Source of the DNA: Kiritimatiellia bacterium
GTDB lineage: Bacteria > Verrucomicrobiota > Kiritimatiellia > RFP12 > UBA1067
NCBI GenBank assembly: GCA_017648225.1
Contig: JAGCJE010000075.1
Location: 1 to 11,279, forward strand
Length of the DNA: 11,279 bases
Direction of reading: 5' to 3'
A program made the position numbers and the translations under genes. Under the pieces are notes generated by a model. That model had not been told where the DNA came from and ran no database searches. It saw nothing but the letters and a program-made list of their open reading frames with translations. Of the stretch, positions 1-6,132 are shown piece by piece. Position 1 is the first letter of the stretch. Each line of letters starts with the position of its first letter.

Positions 1-28
1 CGTTTTTCACAATAAAGAGGAAATAACA

Positions 29-721
29 ATGGTCTACTCGACAGAGGTACAACATCAGTGCCCTCTTATGAAAGGGTGCAATCACGGTCCCGCGCCGATT
101 CCTGAAGAGGGTAAGTGGGTGCAGGCTAAGCAAATTAAAGACATCAGCGGTTACACGCACGGCGTAGGCTGGTGCGCTCCCCAGCAGGGCGCGTGCAAGC
201 TCTCGCTTAACGTTAAGAACGGCATCATCGAAGAAGCCCTCGTCGAGACGATCGGCTGCTCCGGCATGACCCACTCCGCCGCTATGGCTTCCGAAATTCT
301 CGTCGGCAAGACGCTTCTCGAAGCGCTCAATACCGACCTCGTCTGCGACGCGATCAATACCGCGATGCGCGAGCTCTTCCTCCAGATCGTCTACGGTCGT
401 ACTCAGAGCGCGTTCTCCGAGGGCGGTCTCGTTATCGGCGCCGGCCTTGAGGATCTCGGTAAGGGTCTTCGCTCCATGGTCGGTACGATGTACGCGACGA
501 AGGATAAAGGTCCTCGCTACCTCGAGATGACCGAAGGCTACTGCACGCGCATGGCCGTCAACAAGGAAGGTGAAGTTACGGGTTACGAGTTCGTTTCGCT
601 CGGTAAGATGACCGACTTCATCAAGAAGGGCATGACCCCGAACGAGGCGTGGGAGAAGTCTAAGGGCACCTACGGCCAGTTCGAAGGCGCTGCTAAGTAC
701 ATTGATCCGCGCAAGGAATAA
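29..721 (+). CDS. NifU-like iron-sulfur cluster scaffold protein (GGGtGRT partner)
   Basis: This 230-residue cytosolic protein resembles the NifU/IscU N-terminal scaffold fold, which holds a nascent Fe-S cluster on cysteines before passing it to apoproteins. The segment GACKLSL (residues 54-60) followed by IGCSGMTHSAAMASE (75-89) matches the IscU pattern of a first ligand Cys (C56) and a second Cys in a GC-x-S-x-A-S context (C77). Further cysteines are C11, C17, C49, C106 and C172. The third IscU ligand and the LPPVK chaperone motif are not evident, so this is a divergent branch with N- and C-terminal additions. The ATG at 29 follows a GAGG ribosome site at 17-20. The next gene starts 13 nt downstream behind AGGAGG, so the two are surely one operon, and this pairing is known for the GGGtGRT family. 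Lysines are mostly AAG and codon choice is strongly biased, as in tuf. The exact biochemical role is unproven. Confidence 0.85.
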   Translation: MVYSTEVQHQCPLMKGCNHGPAPIPEEGKWVQAKQIKDISGYTHGVGWCAPQQGACKLSLNVKNGIIEEALVETIGCSGMTHSAAMASEILVGKTLLEALNTDLVCDAINTAMRELFLQIVYGRTQSAFSEGGLVIGAGLEDLGKGLRSMVGTMYATKDKGPRYLEMTEGYCTRMAVNKEGEVTGYEFVSLGKMTDFIKKGMTPNEAWEKSKGTYGQFEGAAKYIDPRKE

Positions 722-734
722 GGAGGAATTTATC

Positions 735-1799
735 ATGGCATGTGCTAAGAAGAAATGTTGCGCGAAGAAGGCCGCTCCTAAGGCTGCCGCCGCCGCTGAG
801 AAGTTGTTCGAGGGTTATGAGCGTCGTGAGGCGAAGATTCTCGCCGCTCTCAAGCCCTACGGCATCAAGTCCATCCTTGAGTGTAAGGAAATTTGCGACA
901 AGGCCGGTATCGATCCTTATAAGATCGTCGAAGAAACTCAGCCTATCTGCTTCGAAAACGCCAAGTGGGCCTATACGGTCGGCGCGGCGATGGCGATCAA
1001 GAAGGGTTGCGTAAAGGCTAAGGACGCCGCCGCTGAAATCGGCGTCGGTCTTCAGGCTTTCTGCATCACCGGCTCCGTAGCTGAGAACCGTCAGGTCGGC
1101 CGTGGTCACGGTAACCTCGGCGCGATGCTTCTCGACGATGCGACCGAGTGCTTCGCGTTCCTCGCTGGTCACGAGTCGTTCGCGGCCGCTGAAGGCGCCA
1201 TTAAGATCGCTCTTAACGCCAATAAGGTTCGTAAGACGAATCTTCGCGTTATTCTTAACGGTCTTGGTAAGGACGCTGCTTACATCATCTCCCGTATCAA
1301 CGGCTTTACCTACGTGAAGACCCAGTTTGACAACAATACCGAGAAGGTGAAGGTCGTTTCCAAGAAGGCGTTCTCCAAGGGGCCCCGCGCCGCCGTCAAC
1401 TGCTACGGCGCCGACAACGTCCCCGAGGGCGTCGCGATCATGCGTCTCGAGAACGTCGGCGTTTCCATCACCGGCAACTCCACGAACCCGACGCGCTTCC
1501 AGCATCCCGTCGCCGGCACCTACAAGAAGTGGTGCATCGAGAACGGCAAGAAGTACTTCTCCGTCGCTTCGGGCGGCGGTACGGGCCGTACACTCCATCC
1601 CGATAACATGGCCGCCGGTCCTTCCAGCTACGGCATGACCGACACCATGGGCCGCATGCACTCCGACGCTCAGTTCGCGGGCTCCTCGTCCGTTCCCGCT
1701 CACGTTGAGATGATGGGTCTCATCGGTATGGGCAACAACCCGATGGTCGGCGCCACCGTTGCCGTCGCCGTTGCGGTCGAAGAGAGCTTCAAGAAGTAA
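735..1799 (+). CDS. GGGtGRT family protein
   Basis: This 354-residue protein belongs to a family of unknown function named after its conserved motif, seen here as GGGTGRT at residues 280-286. Other recognisable blocks are QPICFENAKWAYT (69-81), HGNLGAMLL (125-133), AGHESFAAAEGA (144-155), NGLGKDAAYIISRINGFTYV (175-194) and SITGNSTNPTRFQHPVAGTY (244-263). The Gly/Met-rich C-terminus TDTMGRMHSDAQFAGSSSVP (302-321) is also typical. Family members usually sit beside a NifU-like scaffold, as here, so an Fe-S or redox-enzyme maturation role is a guess from neighbourhood. The start is ATG 735, behind a consensus AGGAGG at 721-726; an in-frame TTG at 702 would lie inside the upstream gene and has no such site. 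Residues 1-22 form an unusual Cys/Lys/Ala-rich extension (C3, C8, C9). All but one lysine codon is AAG, which suggests high expression. Confidence 0.9.
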   Translation: MACAKKKCCAKKAAPKAAAAAEKLFEGYERREAKILAALKPYGIKSILECKEICDKAGIDPYKIVEETQPICFENAKWAYTVGAAMAIKKGCVKAKDAAAEIGVGLQAFCITGSVAENRQVGRGHGNLGAMLLDDATECFAFLAGHESFAAAEGAIKIALNANKVRKTNLRVILNGLGKDAAYIISRINGFTYVKTQFDNNTEKVKVVSKKAFSKGPRAAVNCYGADNVPEGVAIMRLENVGVSITGNSTNPTRFQHPVAGTYKKWCIENGKKYFSVASGGGTGRTLHPDNMAAGPSSYGMTDTMGRMHSDAQFAGSSSVPAHVEMMGLIGMGNNPMVGATVAVAVAVEESFKK

Positions 1800-1818
1800 G
1801 CTCTCCTGCGCCAAGCGG

Positions 1819-1853
1819 AAAAAGGAGACCGTTTTCACGGTCTCCTTTTTTAT
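1819..1853. terminator. Intrinsic terminator between convergent genes
   Basis: A 14-bp perfect stem (1819-1832 with 1837-1850, core AGGAGACCGT/ACGGTCTCCT) with a 4-nt loop runs into a T-rich tract and TATTAT. The A-rich left arm gives a T-tract on the other strand, so the same hairpin can end both the GGGtGRT operon and the minus-strand kinase gene, whose stop codon touches it. Confidence 0.93.
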
Positions 1854-2710
1854 TATATGATGATTGAAAAGACGCAGCCTTCTCCCGGCGAGGACGCGAC
1901 TGAAACCTCTCCGCCGTGAAGCTGGGCGATATGCTTTACGATGGCGAGCCCCAGTCCCGTTCCGCCTTTTTCTCTGCTACGGGCCTTGTCGACCCGGTAG
2001 AACCGTTCAAAGAGACGTGGCAGATGCTTTTTCTCTATGCCGACGCCGTTGTCGGCGACCGTTATTTTCGCGCGGCCGCCCGTCGCTTCGAGCGACAACT
2101 CTATTGTACGGGAACCTGAATACTTAAGAGCGTTTTCTATGAGGTTGAGAAGAGCCTCTTCGATGAGCGCGGCGTCGCACGCGGCCTTGACGTTTTCGTT
2201 CTTGAGAAGTACTAGCCCGACGCCCGCGGTAGCAGCCTTGGGCTTCATAAGCGTAAAAACGTTTTTAAGGACGTCGGCCAGGTTGCACACGGCGAATGCG
2301 CGTTTCGCCTCGTCGCTCGTGTGCTCGATCCGCGCAAGGGCGAGGATGTCTTGGGCAAGCTTGTCGAGGCGCACGGATTCGTTCTTCAGGATGGCGAGCA
2401 TCGCCTTGCGGTCGGAGTCGTTCAGGTTCTCGCCGTCTTCGAGAAGGTCGACCGCGCCGAGGATTCCCGTCAGCGGGGTGCGTATTTCATGAGTGAGATT
2501 CGAGATGAAGTCGCGTCTGAATTTTTCCAGTTTGCGCATCTCTTCGATGAGCTTCTCTTTCGTGTCGCGCTCGCTGACCAGTTGGGCGAACCTCGCTCTT
2601 GTGCGGCGGAAGAAGTGGTAGACGACCGCGGCCGTAACCGCACCGATCGCTGCGGCAAGAATAAAGCCGGGCGCTGAAGGTGAGTTGAGAATGGAATCTG
2701 CAAGTATCAT
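1853..2710 (-). CDS. Membrane-anchored sensor histidine kinase
   Basis: A 285-residue two-component sensor kinase. After a short N-terminus there is one hydrophobic segment (about residues 14-33), a basic stretch and coiled-coil-like linker (34-66), the HisKA dimerisation domain with H-box FISNLTHEIRTPL (68-80, phospho-acceptor H74), then a HATPase_c domain. The ATPase domain shows N-box NLIENALKYS (189-198), G1 box DNGVGI (220-225), F-box RLFERFYRV (232-240) and G2 box GGTGLGLAIV (249-258). All catalytic boxes are intact, so it should be active. It resembles PhoR-type kinases but has no extracytoplasmic loop, PAS or HAMP domain, so it must sense through the membrane segment or via a partner. 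No response regulator is in the window. The ATG at 2710 lacks a clear Shine-Dalgarno sequence. It is divergent from the SLC12-type transporter, which could be a target or a coincidence. Confidence 0.9.
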   Translation of the reverse strand: MILADSILNSPSAPGFILAAAIGAVTAAVVYHFFRRTRARFAQLVSERDTKEKLIEEMRKLEKFRRDFISNLTHEIRTPLTGILGAVDLLEDGENLNDSDRKAMLAILKNESVRLDKLAQDILALARIEHTSDEAKRAFAVCNLADVLKNVFTLMKPKAATAGVGLVLLKNENVKAACDAALIEEALLNLIENALKYSGSRTIELSLEATGGRAKITVADNGVGIEKKHLPRLFERFYRVDKARSREKGGTGLGLAIVKHIAQLHGGEVSVASSPGEGCVFSIII

Positions 2711-2741
2711 CGGAAGTTTGCCGTTTTTAACTGCTGTCTAG

Positions 2742-2757
2742 AATATGATAGCATATT
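2742..2757. promoter_or_regulatory. Palindrome in divergent promoter region (candidate operator)
   Basis: AATATGATAGCATATT is a perfect inverted repeat with 6-bp arms and a 4-nt centre. It lies midway between the divergent kinase and transporter genes, over the -35 region of the proposed transporter promoter and over the proposed -10 of the kinase promoter. A bound regulator could affect both directions. Operator function is inference; AT-rich palindromes also arise by chance. Confidence 0.35.
2745..2753 (-). promoter_or_regulatory. Candidate extended -10 promoter for the histidine kinase
   Basis: Read on the minus strand this is TGCTATCAT, i.e. a TGn extension plus TATCAT, five of six matches to TATAAT. 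No good -35 lies 17 bp upstream (TACCAC), so it would depend on the extension. A weaker alternative on the same strand is TTGACT at 2761-2766 with TATTCT at 2740-2745, spaced by only 15 bp. Confidence 0.35.
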
Positions 2758-2768
2758 TAGAGTCAAAG

Positions 2769-2777
2769 TGGTATAAT
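2769..2777 (+). promoter_or_regulatory. Extended -10 promoter for the SLC12-type transporter
   Basis: TGGTATAAT is a perfect TATAAT with a TGn extension, 74 bp before the transporter ATG. The -35 position (about 2749-2754, TAGCAT) is poor, as expected for extended -10 promoters or activator-dependent ones. The tRNA-Thr/tuf promoter in this window uses nearly the same element, TGGTATACT. Confidence 0.6.
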
Positions 2778-2851
2778 CGTTGCCAACAGCGCGTAACTGA
2801 CACGTCGCGGTCGCGTAAAGGGACGGCAATGCGCGGATAAGGAGTTTAATT

Positions 2852-5071
2852 ATGAACAAGGAGTCCGAAAGTAAGGGCTACGGATTCGGAACCTTCCAGG
2901 GTGTGTATACTCCCAGCATACTGACGATCATCGGCGTTGTCATGTATCTGAGGTTCGGCTGGATGTTGGGTAATGTCGGCCTTACGACCTCGCTTGTCAT
3001 TGTCACTATCGGCAGCATCATAACGCTTCTGACGGGACTCTCGATTTCAGCTCTCGCGACAAACATGCGGATGAAGGGCGGCGGCGCCTATTTCATGCTT
3101 TCCCGTTCGTTTGGAGTGGAGGCCGGCGCCGCGATGGGATTGCCCCTCGCGCTCGCTCAGGCGATCGCGGTTTCATTTTACGTGGCGGGCTTCTCGGAAG
3201 CGTTCGTAAACTCTTCTATTCCGTTCGTCGGCTCGTGGGATGCGCGTTACGTCGGGTTCGCTACGTTGACGGTTCTCGCGGTCGTCTCTTCGCTGTCGGC
3301 GGATATCGCACTGAAATCCCAGTACTTCATCATGGGTGCGATAGCTTTTTCGCTCGTCTCATTCTTTATGGGATCGCCTCCTGCATCGCTTTCGCCTGTT
3401 GCACCCGAAGCCGTGCCGCCGCCGCTCGGGTTCTGGCCTGTTTTTGCCGTATTCTTTCCCGCGGTCACGGGAATTCTTTCCGGTGTCGGGATGTCGGGCG
3501 ATCTGAAGAATCCCGCCCGATCGATACCTCTTGGGACCATCGCCGCCGTTCTTACCGGATTTGCCGTTTATATGGCCGTTCCGATTTTCCTTTCCGGTTA
3601 TGTTTCCGACAGCGCGGTTCTCAGAACGGACTCGATGATTTTCACGAAATGCGCCAGGTGGGCTTTTTCGATTCTGCTCGGCGTCTGGGCGGCTACGCTC
3701 TCAAGCGCTGTAGGGAGCTTTCTTTGCGCGCCGCGCGTTTTTCAGGCGCTTGCGCGCGACAGGATACTGCCCGGGGTTTTCGCGCGCGGCTGGGGCAAGA
3801 CGGACGATCCACGTTTCGGCTCGTTCTGCTGTTTCGCGCTAGCGGCAGTTTGCCTCTGGTTCGGAGACATAAACGCCATAGCCCCCGTTTTGACGATGTT
3901 CAACCTTTCGACGTATGCGCTTTTGAATCTTTCGGCCGCTCTGGAAAGCGCGATGGGCAATCCTTCATGGAGGCCGACGTTCAAGGTGAAGTCTTCGTTT
4001 TCCTTTCTGGGTTTCGTTATGTGTGTCGTGGCGATGTTCATGATAAGCCCCGGCTGGACTTTCGTCGCGCTGGGATGCGAAATGTTCATCTTTTGGATTG
4101 TAAAGCGCCGTGCGCTTAACGCGCGCTGGGGTGATATGCGTACGGGGCTCTGGGTTTCGCTCGCCAGAGTCGCGATGTTCAAGCTTGACGGAATAAAGAG
4201 CGATTTGAGGAACTGGCGTCCGGACGTTCTTGCGTTCACTGAGCTGCCGCTGAAATCGACCGATGTCGTGGATCTTGCGCGCGCGATTTCCGGGGGACGC
4301 GGGATGGTGACCCTGGCTTCAGTCGTGCCGAAGGCGGCAGGTTCGGTCGACCGGCTTAAGGAACTGTCCGACATTCTGCGCGCGACGGCTGAAAAGCGGC
4401 GTCTTCTGGCGTTTCCCCGCGTTCTTGCGTCAGACGATCCTTTTGCGACGATGTACACGATGATCAACGCATACGGTTTCGGACCCTTTGTTCCCGATAC
4501 GATACTTGTCGGCGTCCCGATGAAGGAACCCCAGTTGAGATCGATAAGCGCGCTCGCGTCATTTATCGCCGAGCGCCGTAGAAGCGCCGTTTTCGTCCGC
4601 GAAAGACAGGGCGTCCCCGTTTCGGACAAAATGGCTTCCCGCGTCGACCGCATCGACGTATGGTGGCGCGGTCAGAATCAGAACGGTCCTTTCATGCTCG
4701 CGCTGGCGAGCCTTATGGCCCAGTCTTCCGAGCGTAAGACGCGTATCCGTCTTTGTCAGATCGCCGAAAGTGGCGTCGATCCCGCCGAGGCGCGGAAACT
4801 CCTTTCCGATTTTCTTTCCTCCTCCCGCGTTGAGGCTGATGTTCTTGTCGTATCTTGCGCCTCCGCGAAATCACCCGTGTCGGTGATAGCGGAGGAATCC
4901 GCCGACGCCAGGTATACCTTTATTGGATTGAGACCTCCGAGGGAACTGGAGACGCCTGAAAGCTACGCTGATTATTTCAGGCAGATGCGGGAGGGGACGG
5001 CGCCATTGCCGTCGGCCGTCTTTACTCTTGCGGCGGATGGCGTGGACTTCAGACAGATATATTCCGAGTAG
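2852..5071 (+). CDS. SLC12-type cation-chloride cotransporter (APC superfamily)
   Basis: A 739-residue inner-membrane secondary transporter of the cation-chloride cotransporter family. About 12 hydrophobic segments fill residues 20-415, followed by a cytosolic domain of about 320 residues. Family signatures are GVVMYLRFGWMLG (28-40), MKGGGAYFMLSRSFG (74-88), FFPAVTGILSGVGMSGDL (201-218), SSAVGSFLCAPRVFQALARD (284-303) and NPSWRPTFK (370-378). The C-domain opens with RNWRPDVLAF (453-462), the bacterial counterpart of NYRPQVL in animal NKCC proteins. P203 and T206 align by eye with K+-site residues of NKCC1, and the pair S284-S285 with its Na+-site serines, so Na+ coupling is possible. Start ATG 2852 has AAGGAG at 2839-2844. 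It is monocistronic, with a divergent histidine kinase upstream. A likely role is ion and volume homeostasis; an amino-acid permease label would be the generic alternative. Confidence 0.88.
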   Translation: MNKESESKGYGFGTFQGVYTPSILTIIGVVMYLRFGWMLGNVGLTTSLVIVTIGSIITLLTGLSISALATNMRMKGGGAYFMLSRSFGVEAGAAMGLPLALAQAIAVSFYVAGFSEAFVNSSIPFVGSWDARYVGFATLTVLAVVSSLSADIALKSQYFIMGAIAFSLVSFFMGSPPASLSPVAPEAVPPPLGFWPVFAVFFPAVTGILSGVGMSGDLKNPARSIPLGTIAAVLTGFAVYMAVPIFLSGYVSDSAVLRTDSMIFTKCARWAFSILLGVWAATLSSAVGSFLCAPRVFQALARDRILPGVFARGWGKTDDPRFGSFCCFALAAVCLWFGDINAIAPVLTMFNLSTYALLNLSAALESAMGNPSWRPTFKVKSSFSFLGFVMCVVAMFMISPGWTFVALGCEMFIFWIVKRRALNARWGDMRTGLWVSLARVAMFKLDGIKSDLRNWRPDVLAFTELPLKSTDVVDLARAISGGRGMVTLASVVPKAAGSVDRLKELSDILRATAEKRRLLAFPRVLASDDPFATMYTMINAYGFGPFVPDTILVGVPMKEPQLRSISALASFIAERRRSAVFVRERQGVPVSDKMASRVDRIDVWWRGQNQNGPFMLALASLMAQSSERKTRIRLCQIAESGVDPAEARKLLSDFLSSSRVEADVLVVSCASAKSPVSVIAEESADARYTFIGLRPPRELETPESYADYFRQMREGTAPLPSAVFTLAADGVDFRQIYSE

Positions 5072-5090
5072 ATTGCGGCGTGATTTGAGA

Positions 5091-5120
5091 TTGACTCAAA
5101 TTGAGTAAAATTGATAAAAT
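5091..5120 (+). promoter_or_regulatory. Promoter of the RRM gene with overlapping inverted repeats
   Basis: TTGACT (5091-5096) and TAAAAT (5115-5120), spaced by 18 bp, each match consensus at five of six positions. The -35 is buried in two overlapping palindromes: TTTGAG/CTCAAA (5084-5089 with 5095-5100) and ACTCAAATTGAGT (5094-5106). These could be a repressor site. The upstream transporter gene ends only 20 bp before the -35. Confidence 0.65.
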
Positions 5121-5123
5121 TAC

Positions 5124-5166
5124 AACGCTTCATCTGTGAGGGCGGGTGCTTTCGAGACGGAGCGTT
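5124..5166 (+). promoter_or_regulatory. Stem-loop in the 5' leader of the RRM gene
   Basis: AACGCTTC (5124-5131) pairs with GGAGCGTT (5159-5166) with one G-T wobble, and after one mismatch TCT pairs with AGA (5133-5135 with 5155-5157). It begins at about the expected transcription start and ends 24 nt before the ATG. It could stabilise the mRNA or be a site for temperature or self-regulation; this is inference. Confidence 0.4.
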
Positions 5167-5190
5167 AAGTTACACTGAAGGAAAATAAAG

Positions 5191-5520
5191 ATGGAAATCT
5201 ATGTTGGTAACCTCGCTTATGCGACGACCGACGATGGTCTCAAAGCGGCGTTCGCAGCATTCGGCGAAGTTACCGCCGTTCGTGTCGTAACCGATCGTAT
5301 GACCGGTCGCAGCAAAGGATTCGGCTTCGTTACGATGCCCGACGCCGCTCAGGCTCAGGCCGCTATCGACGCCCTTAACGGACACGAACTTGACGGGCGC
5401 ACCGTGCGTGTCAACGAGTCCCAGCCCAAGCCCCGTGAAGAACGTCGCGGCGGATTCGGCGGCGGACGCGGCGGCTTCCGCGGTGGCGATCGTGGCCCTC
5501 GTCGCGAAACCCGCTGGTAA
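5191..5520 (+). CDS. Single-RRM, glycine-rich RNA-binding protein
   Basis: A 109-residue protein with one RNA recognition motif and a short Gly/Arg tail. RNP2 is IYVGNL (3-8) and RNP1 is KGFGFVTM (42-49), with aromatic residues Y4, F44 and F46 in the RNA-contact positions. The tail (about 82-109) carries RGG-like repeats such as RRGGFGGGRGGFRGG. This is the bacterial Rbp type, known from cyanobacteria and many other bacteria, where such proteins are often cold-induced and bind single-stranded RNA. Start ATG 5191 follows AAGGAA at 5178-5183. The gene has its own promoter, leader hairpin and terminator, so it is a monocistronic unit. Codon use is biased in the same way as the GGGtGRT and tuf genes, which points to an abundant protein. 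The family call is firm; the target RNAs are unknown. Confidence 0.95.
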   Translation: MEIYVGNLAYATTDDGLKAAFAAFGEVTAVRVVTDRMTGRSKGFGFVTMPDAAQAQAAIDALNGHELDGRTVRVNESQPKPREERRGGFGGGRGGFRGGDRGPRRETRW

Positions 5521-5539
5521 TCGGTTTTGGTCCGATTGA

Positions 5540-5584
5540 AATAAAACAGGGGCGCGGAACGAAAATCCGCGCCTCTGTTTTATT
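5540..5584. terminator. Long intrinsic terminator after the RRM gene
   Basis: A stem of about 19 bp (5540-5558 with 5566-5584) has the GC core GGGCGCGGA/TCCGCGCCT, one G-T wobble, a 7-nt loop, and flanking AATAAAACA/TGTTTTATT. The A-tract on the left arm makes it bidirectional in principle, but the next gene is on the same strand, so it isolates the RRM unit from the operon downstream. Confidence 0.93.
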
Positions 5585-5602
5585 GTTTGATTGCGCAGAT
5601 TA

Positions 5603-5631
5603 TTGACATTTGAGGAATAAAAATGTAAAAT
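5603..5631 (+). promoter_or_regulatory. Strong promoter of the envelope operon
   Basis: TTGACA (5603-5608, perfect consensus) and TAAAAT (5626-5631, five of six) are spaced by exactly 17 bp, just beyond the preceding terminator. The predicted start is near 5638, leaving a leader of about 74 nt before the first gene at 5712. It is the only good promoter found ahead of the five genes that follow. Confidence 0.82.
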
Positions 5632-5711
5632 TCAAAGCGTTGAATGTCGTTTGAATGTTAAATTCGCGACGTTGGTTGGCGGTTTTCAACGAAAAAGAAA
5701 AGGAATGGAAA

Positions 5712-6095
5712 ATGAAAAGAATTTTATTTGTTGCTGTCGCGTTATGTTTCGGCGCCGTTTACGGAGCGGAGGCGGTCATAAGGGTCGAGGGGAAGAATCC
5801 TCCGACTCAATGTATGAAAACATACACTCCTCTTTCGCTTAACGTGATTACGCCCGTCGGGCTGCCGTGGGGTTTTGATTGGGATGTTAAAGGTCTGCAG
5901 GCAGGAGGTTGGAACTGGGTTGAGAATTGCGACGGTGTTCAGATCGGTTTTATTAACACGGCCGACTGTGTTCGCGGACTTCAGATCGGCGGTATCAATA
6001 TTACGCGCAGGATGTACGGCGTACAGATCGGCTTCGTTAACGTGATCGAGGATAATGACATTCCCTTTGTTCCGATCATCAACTGGTATTTCTAA
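5712..6095 (+). CDS. Secreted surface-repeat protein (LA_2272-like repeats)
   Basis: A small exported protein of 127 residues. The signal peptide is MKRILFVAVALCFGAVYG (1-18) with likely cleavage at G18 or A21. The mature part has a linker (22-60) and four consecutive 14-residue units at 61-116, each starting G-[LV]-Q-x-G, then a hydrophobic C-terminus ending in an aromatic (NWYF), as in outer-membrane beta-proteins. The repeat resembles those of the LA_2272 surface-repeat family named from Leptospira; assignment is by pattern only. An in-frame ATG at 5655 would add 19 hydrophilic residues ahead of the signal, so ATG 5712, behind AAGGAA at 5699-5704, is preferred. It is the first gene of the operon, with only 37 nt and no terminator before the next gene. 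It could be a surface or outer-membrane component served by the lipoproteins downstream. Confidence 0.75.
   Translation: MKRILFVAVALCFGAVYGAEAVIRVEGKNPPTQCMKTYTPLSLNVITPVGLPWGFDWDVKGLQAGGWNWVENCDGVQIGFINTADCVRGLQIGGINITRRMYGVQIGFVNVIEDNDIPFVPIINWYF
5892..6059 (+). repeat. Four tandem 14-residue coding repeats
   Basis: Units are GLQAGGWNWVENCD, GVQIGFINTADCVR, GLQIGGINITRRMY and GVQIGFVNVIEDND. They alternate between GLQxGG and GVQIGF types, so the deeper period is 28 residues, as expected for paired beta-strands. The DNA copies have diverged, so the duplication is old and kept by protein-level selection. Confidence 0.88.
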
Positions 6096-6132
6096 GTGTA
6101 ATCCAAATAAAACGCAAAGGCGAGGAGGTATT

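Noticed and set aside
702..734. Upstream TTG start for the GGGtGRT protein
   Set aside because: It lies inside the end of the NifU-like gene and lacks a ribosome site, while ATG 735 has a consensus AGGAGG 8 nt upstream.
693..1838. Long antisense reading frame (381 codons) over the GGGtGRT gene
   Set aside because: It mirrors a gene with extreme codon bias, which keeps the opposite strand open. It overlaps the terminator and its product shows no recognisable domain.
3742..4653. Antisense reading frame of 303 codons inside the transporter gene
   Set aside because: The plus strand has clear SLC12 motifs across the same region; the antisense product is low-complexity Ser/Arg/Thr-rich and without any motif.
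5655..5711. Upstream ATG for the surface-repeat protein
   Set aside because: It would place 19 charged residues ahead of a clean signal peptide; ATG 5712 has its own ribosome site.
6055..6132. Longer start for the PEGA protein
   Set aside because: It overlaps the previous gene and masks the signal peptide; GAGGAGG directly precedes ATG 6133.
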